Assembly: GCA_016703065.1 (NCBI GenBank)
Contig: JADJCU010000003.1
Coordinates: 186,001-250,000 of the forward strand
Source: a bacterium
GTDB taxonomy: Bacteria; Electryoneota; RPQS01
Reading direction: 5' to 3'
Length of the DNA stretch: 64,000 bases
Shown here piece after piece: positions 1 to 12,000 of the stretch. The number at the start of each line of letters is the position of its first letter. Position 1 is the stretch's first letter. The position numbers and the translations under genes are program-made. A model generated the notes under the pieces. That model ran no database searches. It saw only the letters and a list, made by a program, of their open reading frames with translations, and was not told where the DNA came from.

Positions 1-3000
1 CTTCAAGCGAGCTGGTTACATCGAGAATCTCGATGCGCGCAGCAGGCTGAATATCGTTCAGGCGGATCGTGATGTAGCACACATCGTTATCACACAGGTC
101 GTCATTCCAGACCGTGTCGATGGCGATAACGCGCAACTGATACCAGCCTTCCGGATCGTTGTTCGTCTCTTCCATGTAGGCCAACAGGTCCCACGTTGCC
201 GTGATCGTGTTGCCTTCGTGACGCACCGTATCATCGCTGAGCGTATCGGCCTGAATGTTCGTCCACTCACCGATCGGATTCAACGTACGATACTGGAAGA
301 CGCCGAGGATCGACTGATCAAATGTCGCGTACTCCTGGTTGGTCGCAACGATAGCGAGGTCACGGCTGTCCGGTACCACCACCACGTCGTTGCCGTCAAC
401 ACCCGGCTCCACATCGCCCACAAGGGTGATGCAGGCGCGCGGTTCGCTGACGTCCACCCAGATGCTTTCCGCGGCAGTGACGTAGGTATTACCGCAATGG
501 TCGGTGACTACTGAACGGCTCAGGAACAGCGTGTTCTCTTCGCCGATTTGGTCGCCGGCCATAACGTCGTAGGTTTCATCAACCAGGCCGTCGCCATCGT
601 TGTCGATGTTGTCGGCGGTCGGGTCGTAAGCGATCCAGAAGGATGACCATGCATCCGTCCAGCCCATATCGTCGTTCGAGAAGACCGTATCCACGTTGCG
701 CCAGCTCGAATCCGCGTACGGGTTCGAAGTCATGGACACCTGATAGATCACGGCGCAGATATCTTCGACGACGAGATTATAGTTACCATCAATCGGCTGA
801 ATATCCGTGACGAACTCGGTCTCATCGGCATCCGTGCAACGGCCGCCGTTAAGCCAGAAGTCCTCAGCCACGATATCGTGCGTCGCGACCGGCTCTTCGT
901 TGTCTACGAAGAAGACGTGCAGCGAGTCGCCCGGAGCCGGGTTCTCAATCACATGATAGGCAGTGCCGTCATACCAGGTCACCACAGTACGGAACTCGTG
1001 GTGTCCGTCGCCAACTGCACGGCTGTCGAAGTTAATGACGTACTCGCACATGCAAATCGTCGAGTAAGCAGCTTCGCCGCCAAACACGCTGTTGATCTGG
1101 TCGGAGTCGCAACGGTCATAGGCAATCGGATCCTGCTCGTCCCAATCGATGTTACGCGGGTCGTCAACCCAACGATCGATTTCCGGACCTTCCCAGAGGC
1201 CGTTGTCGTTGGCGTCGATGACGAACGAGTAATCGTAGCAGCTTTCCGGATCGCCCGTGCTCAGGGAGACGTTAGTCGTCCAGAAGCCGTCACTGCTTTC
1301 AGACATCGGGTAGAACTGGTCGTTCTCCCAAACGTACACTGCGACATCCGGGAACAGGTCGCGGTCCGCGTACCATGAGTACTCCGAGTTGGACTGGCGC
1401 TCGTAGTACCAGCCGGCCATACCGGGCAGTTCGCGTTCGTCGAACTCGAATCGCACGTTGGCGTTGTTCGGGTTCGTGTCGTAATTCACACCCGTGACCG
1501 GGTCAATCACCGGCACCCACGCCGTACCATTCCAGCGTTCGAACGCTACCTGGGTGATTTCACCCGAGAAGTAGCTCGGATCGCTGACGTCATTGGCAGA
1601 CAGCGGCACCGTGTTGTGCGCACCGCAGACGTCGCCGTACGGCGGGTAGCAGTACACAACCTGCGGCTCGTTCACATTGACGATGCGGACGACGAGGTCA
1701 ATGCGCGTGCTGTCTGACTCTTCGATGATGCGATCACAGTCAGAATCGCCTTCGTTCAAGGTGTCATACTGCCACGGCGTGTACGGAGTCACCCAGTTCA
1801 CCACAACCGCGAAGTTGTAGTTGCCCGGCGGGTACGTGTTGTCGAAGTAGAGACCCAGCTCGTACAAGCCGTCGGAACCGTCTGGCGGATACTGATCCCA
1901 TGCCATGAAGTCGTCAAAGTAGTCAAAGTCGACCAACTGACCTTCGTCGCACAGGCTCTGAAGCGCGCCTTCGTCATCAAGCTGCCAGAGCTCGACGTTG
2001 AAGACATTGACCGAGTCGCCATGGCAGTTGCGGATCGCGTCTTCGTCCACATAGAACTGGACCAACGCTTCCGGATCATTCGAACCCTGGTCCGTCGTGC
2101 GGTTGTAGATGACTTCGATCGTGTCGGTTTCTTCTGTCTGCCACGGAACCTCTTCCAACTCGACGCGAATACGGCCGTCCGGATCATTCGGGTCGTTGGT
2201 CACGTAGGTTGCGTGTGTAATCGGCGTGTTCGGCGGACAGAACGTGTAGATGTAGCAGGAGTTCTGGTTATACCAATATTCCTGATTACCCGTCAAGTCT
2301 TCGACGTAGGCCACGAAGTCCCAACGCGAGAAAACCAAACCATCAGCGGCATCCGCCGAATCCAACCAGGCGCGGGCGCCCGGCCAGACCACGTATACAC
2401 TATCCCATGTGCTCTCGAGGGCGATGGCGCTGTCGCCGTTGACCGTCTGGAAGCGCGGGATCGTCGGATTCATGCTATAGTCATTCGGCACGTCAAACGT
2501 GTCGGTCGTACCATCAGCACGGTAGTACTTGAAGTACATCAGCCATTCGTCTTCAACCTGTTCGTGGACATTGGCCACCAGCAGGAGGGTGTCAATAGGC
2601 GTCTGATAGTTGCAGGTCGAGTACTTGTCACCGTCATAGATCGGCATCGTCGGCGCACTGTACTGTGGCAGACCCCACTGGAACCACGCGTGGTTAAAGC
2701 ACCACAGATTGGTTCCGGACGGGATTGCGTCGCGAATTTCGATTGCCATGCAGCAAATCTCGGTGCCGCATTCGAGGTCGCGGTCGAGGTTACAGTCACG
2801 GTTGTAGTCGCCCTGCATATTATTGTCACCGAAGCCTTCTTCAGAGACATTGTCAATCGCGTAGGCACGGAAGCGGACGCTGTCCAGCGGGCTGTTGCCG
2901 AAGTCGTTGAAGTAAATCGACAATTCGTAGTAGCCATTCGCGTCAGGATAGGTCACCAGACCCGTATACGGATAGACATAGACATCAGCGCCCCAGGCTT

Positions 3001-6000
3001 CGTTCCAATCCGCGACATCCTGAAGGTCCTGCCAGTTGCCGTAGCGATCCTGGAACTGGAACTGAACGCCATAGATGCCACAGTCACGATCGAGCCCGAT
3101 GTTGTCAGCCGCATTGGCGCGCAGGTAGAAGTATTCGCCTTCACCAACCGTACCAATAGGCTCAAAGAGGTCACCGTTGTAGTCGCCAATCCAGCATTCC
3201 GTCACTGCCGGCATCGTATTGTCCACGAACACACGGCTGATGATCGGATCGTTATCGAACAGGCCGGCGTCATCATAGGCAACGGCATACAAGGAATACC
3301 AGCCCGAAAGCAGATTATCGGTATTCCATGCGGTCGAATGGTAGAATGCCCAACCGTCAACCACGCTGTCCGGCGAGGTCGTCCCGCCAATGAACTGGTG
3401 GATTGCAAGGCCCGGTACGGACAAGGAGTCAATAAAGAAGTAGGCAATCGAGTCGACATCCGACATAATCGGAGCGGTCGACTGCACCGGCACCCACACC
3501 GTGGTGTCACACCGCAGGTTGGTGACGCACATATCTTCCGTCGGGTAGCAGATCAACGCCATCGGCGCCGTCGTATCGCATTCGATACGTACCGTAACCA
3601 CCGGCGTATTGATCCAATCCGAGTTGTCGCAGACGTCGGCGGTCAGGAAGCGCAGGTTATACTGGCCACTCTGGATGCCGGCGATATTCCACTGCGTCAC
3701 GAAGTCTTCCGTATCGGGCTGGCGATAGGTAACTGAATCTTGACCCGGGGTCATGATCGTCACCCAGCCACTATCCGGATTGGTATTACCCGGTTCGTAT
3801 TCGCCGAACGGAGCGTCGAAGGCCTTATACTGGAACATACCCTTGGCAAGATCGAACCACTGGTAAGTCGCCAGGCCGCCGATAAAGCGATCGGTCAGCA
3901 CGAGACCCCACGAGTTCAATTCGCCTTCACTGTAACCGTACTCTTCGTAGATACGAAGCGTCCACGTACCAACCGAGTTCTCGCCGTCAAAGGCTGACAG
4001 CACGTCCATCGGGCGGTAACCGCCGTCGAACGGACTCCAACCGGCTTCCACCGGACGAGCAGCTTCGTCGTCGAAGATTGTTCCGACCAGACCCGGTGCG
4101 TACCAGCCATAGTTGTGATCAAACAAGGTCACTACCGTGGCGGCCGGGCTTTCGAGTTCAATGCGCAGCGTGAACGGATAGTCAATGGCGAGATCTTCGA
4201 TCACGATATTGACGTCCTGCACTGTGAAGTTGTCGGTGACGTTGATTTCGGCTTCGACGGTCGAAGAGTACGGAATCTGCACGTCAGCTTCCGGATCATT
4301 GTAGCTGAACACGGCAAACGTCGTGTCTCCCGGCAGCGGATCGTAGACTTCACCCTGGAAGTCGAACGCGCGCAGTTCAATCGTCGAGTCGGTGTCGACG
4401 TTTGGCTCGAAGCAGGGCAGCAGTGCGCCCTGTGCCGTCGTGTCGCCATTGACCGAAGAGATGTACGCCAGAGGAGCGATATCGTCGGTAATCGAAACAG
4501 TGATCGTATCGACGCAGTAGTTGCCGAACTTATCCCACGTATGAACGCGGACGAACCACGTGTTGGTGCAGTTTTCCGGATCAACCGGCGGCAAGCCCAG
4601 TGTGTCTTCGCTGTTCCACGTCAGGTTGCGAATATTCCAGTAGGTCGCGAACGGCCATTCCGGATCTCCGTCTTCGGCGCTGCCGCCTGCGACCCAAATA
4701 TTCGCGGTCTGCCAGTAGCTGTAGGCGTCCACGATGTCGTCGCGGTTGGCGTCAAAAGCGTAGTCGAAGGCCACGCCGGCAACGCCGTCCAGCTCGTCAT
4801 CAATGATTGCGCGCAGTTCAACGTAATCCCACGAGGTAAGCAGATCCGTCTGCGGAACGATCGTTCCCGGATGCGCAACGTAGAATTCGTCAATCGACGG
4901 GCACGTGCGATCGAGAGTGAAGTACCAGTCGTAGGTGCACTCATTCTCCATGTTGTCACGTGCGACGACTTGGATATGGTAGAGACCGTCCGGATGGCTT
5001 TCCAGAGCCACGCCAGTCGGGTCAACCAACATCACGGGAGCGGCATTGGTCGCATAACCGGTTGACGGTTCGTATACTTGCACGAACGGCACCAGGACTC
5101 CCAGCGGGTCGTAGAGACGAATCTCAGAGGCCAGGCCGTTGTTGAAATTCGCGCTATCCACAGTGGTCGTGTCATTGTCGACGCCCGAACCCGGCATGCC
5201 GTCATCCAGGATCAGCGGGTCGTTGAGCCACAGGGCCAGCGAGTCGAAGTTGCTGCCAATCTTCACGCTGTCATCAGCGGTGTATTGGTCAACGTAGGAG
5301 TGGTTAACAAAGACGCCGTTCCAGCACTGCTCAACAATCGTGTCGCCTTCACCATATGTGAAGTAAAGCGCGTTGCCGTGCGGGCAGGTTTCGTCTTCGA
5401 AGAACGTCAGCGCATACTCACCTTCGCAGGCAAGCGAGTCACGGTGGCCGTAGATGTCGCTGGCAAACGCCTTCACATTATAGCGACCCTCGCTGAAGTT
5501 GTCGGCGAACCACAGGTAGTTCACCCACATCCCGCCGACGTTCATCGAGTCTACGCTTCCAACTTGCGGGAAGTCGTCATTGATACGCAGGTCAGAAGTG
5601 TAGAAATCCACACCTTCGCCGATTTCGTCAGTGGCGCCGTCTTCGTCGTTGTCGATGTCGTCAGATTGCAGGACGGTATCTTCAATGAATACGAAGAAGC
5701 GCGTCAGGTTTTGATCTTCATGCGAGTACCAGACCCAGTACGCGCCGTCGTCGTTGCGCCACACCTTATAGAGGTTTTCGAGCGGCGAAGTGACGAAGGC
5801 CGAACCGGAGGAGTCAGGAGAGACCTTTTCGTTGTTCCACAAATTCATGTTGAATTGGTCAACGAAGTCCGAATCGGAGCCGGCGACCGTTGTCGAATCG
5901 CACAACAGAATCATGCCCGGGTTCGGCTCGTTCCAGTTCTGAATCGTGAACGAAATCACGCTGTCAAGGTCAGCCGCATTGCAGAACTCTTCCGGCATGC

Positions 6001-9000
6001 CGCAAGAGGTGTCCGACAGATGCAGACCGAACCAGTAACGATCGGACAGAATGAACTCGTTAAACAGGTCACCGGCGCCCATGTCATCATAGAGCGGGAT
6101 GATGAAGACCAACGAGTCGATATTCTGGTCGTTGTAGTTATAGTAGATGACGTCAGCGTACTGCTTCGGATCATCAAGGAAGCCGGTGAAGTCAATCCAG
6201 ACTCCCGACCAGTCGTAAACGGTGTCACCAGGAATGGTGATGCAGTTGTTGTCGAGCAGGACGGCCACGGTCAGGACGCTGTCCCAATCCATATTGTAGC
6301 TGGCGTTCTGCAGAACCAGAACACTGTCCACGCCGCCTTCATCGCCGTAACCCGGCAATTCCGTCTCGATTGCGAAGTCACCCCACGCTACGGATGACAG
6401 GTAGGTCGCAGTGAAGGCTTCACCCGAACCGTACTCGACATCCATATAATAGCCGTGCGAACCACCCAGACCAGTCTGGCGATGGCTCTTAACCGGGACG
6501 GTGACAATCTGACCGCAATCCATCGTCTGCGGATCACTGACAATCCACTTCGCCACGAGGCGCAGGTCGCCATCGCAATCACGCAGTGTATCCCAGTATG
6601 CCGGAACCGGATCGGCCATGTTCGGCTCGGTGCCATAGACCGGGGCGCCGCCGAACATTGTCGGCGCGGGCGTCCAGGCAGTCCAGGCGTATGCCGGACC
6701 AAACTGCGTCAGATCAGCAAGAACAGAGTCAATACGGAGCGTATCTTCGAATCCGTTGAACAGGCTGTCCATCCAGACCCAGACTTCGATCGCGGCGTCA
6801 CCTGAGCCGTTGAACCAGCCCGGTGCGCAGGAGTCGACGCCCATAACCCAGACGGAATCGATATCCGGCACAGTCGTATCAGCGCCGGAGAACTCAAAGA
6901 TGTTGTAATGCGAACCCATATTGCAGCCCGCGTCGGTCACGTAGATCCACAGCGAATCATACGTGCCTTCGGCGCCGATCAGATGGCACGCGTAGTCGAA
7001 GTCGATACGCAGAGTATCTGTTGACTGCGACAGGGTGTCATTCGGATCAGCATAGACACCCGACGGCGTCCAACCCCAGTACGCGCGGTAGTTGTCACCA
7101 CCAAGGTGCACAACTTCGTGCGCCGGAATTGAGTCGTAGGCGTCCTGCATGACCGGGTCACACCAGAAGCGGCTGAAGTCAGCCCACACATTTTCCGGTG
7201 CCGAAACGAGGTCATTCACATAACCGTTGATGTCGGCGTACACGTGGACATTCGAGTCACCCGGCGTCACATACGCACGGATCGAGTCGTCACCTATTGT
7301 ATAGATGAAGTCAACAATCGGCGGCAGCGAATCATAGATGGCGATCGGCCAGGCAATGGTGTCAACGTTACCCGCCCAGTCCATCAGGGCGATGTCAACA
7401 AAAATGGTGTCGCCATTGTTGTATTCAACAAGCAGCGGAATATCTTGGGCCACAAATGCGTCGTCAATATCGCACTCACCGAAGCCCCAGAAGTAGCATA
7501 CCGAGTCATTGATACCGTCGGTCATCATTGGGATATCGTCGAACGACTCCGTCCAACCGAGGCTGGGATCAAACGCAGACAGGTCGGCCCACTGCGATTC
7601 AACAAGGCCGAGGCTCGAGTCATGATCCGGATCAACGACAAGCAACTTGAAGCTAACCAGCGAACCCGGACCGAGGTACGGAAGCTCGTGATCATCGAGG
7701 AACACGTTGCCTGAAAAGTAATCAAACAGAGCCGAGTCGCACTCGCAATACGCTGCCGAGAAATCAATCGTCGGCGGTACGCAGTCGCTGCAGAAGTCAA
7801 GCGTATCCTGCAGATACAGCTCGCGGTCGTGATGACCGATCAAGTCATGAGCTGCGTGGAAGCGGAACTCGGGTTCAATCGTATTGATACAGAAGAACTG
7901 ATCATCCGGCATGAACGTCCAGTACGCATAGGCCGTAATCGGGCCGGGCGCGTAGAGGATTTCTAGCGTCCAATCATTTATGAAACCTTCATCGAGTCCA
8001 GCGTCATCATAGACAAGCAGTGTCCAATCACCATTGATTGGCTCGCCGTCAAAGTCAGACAAATTTCCTTCCGGTCGGAACGATCCAGTAAACGGTGCGC
8101 TGCCCGCCGTGATGTCGGTTGCAGCTTCGTCATCAAACACCGTGTTGATATAGTCCGGATCGGCGGAACCATTATTCGTTGACAATTCGACATACGTACC
8201 CGACGGGCTGATCAGGTAGATATCCAGATCACCGTCATATGTATGCTCGATGTCATTGATTGTAACATTGACGTCAAGGGCAACACCGCCATTCGGTTCA
8301 TTGATTTCTGCAATGGATGTTGCAAAATCAGTGATAGCCACGGGATCACCGACATAGACTTCAACCGAAGTCAGGTTCGGAATAACCACGCTGTCCGGCT
8401 CCACGCTGTCCATCAGCGCATCCTGCAGGATCACCGACAGGTCGGCCCAGATTTGCGTCGTGTCAACACCGATACCGCGTCCGTCTTCGCAATCAATACC
8501 CCAATCTGTAACGACACCGACGAGGGTCATTTCCTGCTCGGGATCGACACAGACGAAGTCGCCTTCCATAGCGTCGACGTTGACGCCGAGGCTATCATAG
8601 AGCATCCAGTCCGTCCAAATCGGTTCGTTAACGTCAACCTGGACGCATTCGTCGAAGTTCTTTTCAGCTTCAACGCCGCCCCACGTGACGAAACGAATCT
8701 GGAAGTCGAGGGTGTCTCCGTCGCACCAAATGGTAGCCAGATCCGACGAGTCGGCACGGAGGTACCAGTAGTACTTGCGGGCCCAGCCCAGTTCGTTACC
8801 GAACATGTCGGTAAAGATGAACCACTCGGGGTCGACATAGTCCGGCACCAGCCACGGGTTCGGGTCGTCCGTGATCATCTGGAAGTTACCTTCGGCCACC
8901 CGGATCGAATCCGCATGTTCACCCGGTACGCAATCATTGATCTCGCACGTTTCGATAATCGTGGCGCAAACCGTGATGTTCGTATCTTCCGGCGCGATCC

Positions 9001-12000
9001 AACCCATCAAGCTGTCCGGTCCAAAGACGTTCGGACAACCTGCCGCCCACGGGTCGCAGGGGATGAGGTTTACGCAGAAAGTCGTGTCTTCAAAGCTGTC
9101 AAATTCAAAAGCGTCCGTGAACGCGGGCTCGTTATAGCGACCCGGGTTACCACCCTGATCCCAAGCGCCGCGAACCACGAAGCATGAATTATAGATGAAT
9201 GTGTCGACGGGCAGGTTGGTAATCGTACCAACGAGCGTGTAGGCCCATTCATTATTCGGCAGACTGTCGGGCGTAACCTCTAATAGGTTAATGGTCACAT
9301 ACGTGCCCGGCGCCGCACCTTCCATCAGCAGACCTTCCGTGCTGTCCACGAGCGAAATCTGCCAATTTCCGGTTTCTACCCAGTCACCGATTCCGTTCGG
9401 GCCGTAGCCGGAACCATCGCTGTTCGGGTATGCATCTTCATCGAAGTGAACCTGTTCATCAACGCGCAGCGTAATGCTGAAGGTATCGCCTTCGGCATAA
9501 CGATAGCCGCAGTCGCCGTTCCAGCCGTTGTTGTTAACGGTTGCCGTGCTATGCGTCTCGGGATCACGAGCCCCCGGGGCGATGAGTGTCCACTCGAGGA
9601 AATTCGGGTTGTTGTTGTCAACGTCAATCGATCCATAGGTGGTATCGCAAACGAGGAAGATGGTCTCGTCCTCATCCAAAGCCGAGTCACCGTCAATCGT
9701 CCAAACCTTGACAATAACCGTATCCTGATCCGTGATCGGAACGAGCATGATACTGTCGGTACCGGGGTTGATGAACCACGTTCCGTTCCACATATAGCGG
9801 AACTCCATGAGCGCATCAAGCAGGTAATCCGGATCGTCGATATTCTCGAGTCGTCCGTCATAGACCGAGTTGTCTGGCGGATCCTGACAGGACGCCGATG
9901 AACCCAGATCGTCGCAGGTCGTCTTGAAGAGCGGCTTGCGAACCAAACGGCGACGGTGATCGGATTCACCCGGCTGAATGGTCGGATTCATGAATTCGAT
10001 CACGAGCGTATCGTGATAGACGTCATCGGTCCAATCCTGCGTGGCATCGGCCGGATCAAAATTGTCCACCGCCGTTATCGACAGAGTGTCGAGCAGCAGG
10101 CGGACCCAGATCGAGTCGTGAACGTCGTCATGGGCAGGATTCGTGATAGCGTCATAGGCGCCGCCCGAGTCAACCGATCCGGGCGAGAAGGCATTCCACA
10201 ACGGCATCTCACCGAACAGGTTGAAATCGGCAAACGGACCATTTTCTGAACCGGCCACGAAGTCAAGAGTGTCCGGATCGAGGAAGTAAAACTCCATCGG
10301 ACCAACAATGCGCGGACAGCGGCTTTCGCCAAGCAGCGCAATATTGTTGCAGGTGAGAGTCGTGTTGTCAGCTTCGGAGGTATTGTCATCCGAGTCATAC
10401 GCTATCGCGCGAATGATTCCATAATCTCCGGAGTTAATACAGTCAGCTTCGTAGTCGTCAATCTGATAGTCGTTCTCGCTAACATCCAGCGTGTCGACCA
10501 TCTCAAGTTGGACTTCAATGCAACCCCGCCAAATCTTGAACGGCGGAGCCAGACTGACAAGAATCGGATCGTTCGCCCAGACGGTATCATAGTCCGGCGA
10601 GACGGTCTCGATATTGCGAATACACGAGAAGTCAAACATGGCCTTCACGGCGCTCGTGTCCGTACGCATATAGACACACAGCGACTCGCCCGCGAAGAAG
10701 TTCATATTGCAGGCGTTCAGCTCGTTGACCACGTTGACGGAGTCAATCGCCGGTCCAAGGCCGTTCACCCAAATGCAAACTTGTTCTTCGAGATACACGT
10801 TACCGGCATTGTCCTGCAATTCGAGGCGCAGGCAATAGAGGCCGTCGGGCACAGGATCTCCGCCAGGACCGGAACGATCCCATTCGACGGAAATCGTATC
10901 ACGCGAATCAGTCGAGTTGAAGCTGAAGTCGACAGGGTAGCAATCGCGGTCGTGCGAACCACCGCTCGTGCCGTTCGACTCATCAATATAGAAGGAATCG
11001 GCGGCAAAAGGCCACAGCCCTTGCGTGTAGATCGAGTCAATACGAACCGTGTAGCAGAGGTTTTCTTCGAGACAGGTGTCAATCAGGCCCTGCGTGAAGA
11101 AACGGCGCGCGCGGAACTGGAAGACCGGATCGTCATCACCATTGACCCACAGATAAGGATCGGTGACGCTGGCCGCCGGATAGTCCGGGCCAATCGGCAG
11201 AACTGGTCCGTTAAGCGTATCAAGGTCAAAGTCAACAATCGTCTGCGGGAAACACGAGTCAACAACTACATATAGGTTGTTGAGCTGAGTGTAGCCCTCG
11301 AGGATGTTCGTCGTATGGTCATGGTCAGAGCCCAGGACGGCATTACAACCACCGGCGTCCATATAACGGGCTTCGGTGATACCGACGTGCATACCCCACT
11401 GGCAGTAGTCAGCCAGGTAGCCGAAATCGGCAGAGGAGTCAGTTTCGCCATCCTTACCATACCAAGTAAAGCACGCCGAGCCGGGAATACCGAGGTCAGG
11501 CACGCGCCATTCCCAGTGCACGGAGTCAGCGCTGGGCTCACCGGTCGGATGGTAGTAGTCGAGCAAGGTGATCGGCGAACCGGTCGGCGTTTCGTCGTCA
11601 TCGTCAGGAATCACGCGCACGTCGAAACCAATGAGGTACACCTTGGTCAGTACGTCTAAGGTAACCGACGGATCATAGTCTTCCTCAACATTATCCAAAT
11701 ACCAACGGACCGAATCCGGCGAAATGTTCGTCTCAACCGTTGCCAACGCGCTGTCATAAGGAGAGAAGCGCTGATTGCAGTAGTTCGGGTCGTCCGTATC
11801 GAGCGCCCAGTAGGTCTCATTGCCCGGCAGTTCCGGGGCAATGTTATCCAAGCAGACGTCGCATCCTTCAACATCATTGGCGATATCTTCATAGCCCCAC
11901 TCAACGGCGTTCGACGGGTTACCCGCATCGTCGATTGAGTAGACAAAGATATTCGGCGGGTCGCCGGGGCCACCAATTTCGTCAAACAGACAGAGCTCGA

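Noticed and set aside
2021..6397. Long plus-strand frames (up to 571 residues at 2021-3736 and 439 at 5078-6397)
   Set aside because: They are antisense to the giant gene, use its codon positions in mirror image, and give Val/Arg/His-rich sequence without signal peptide, ribosome site or recognisable motif.
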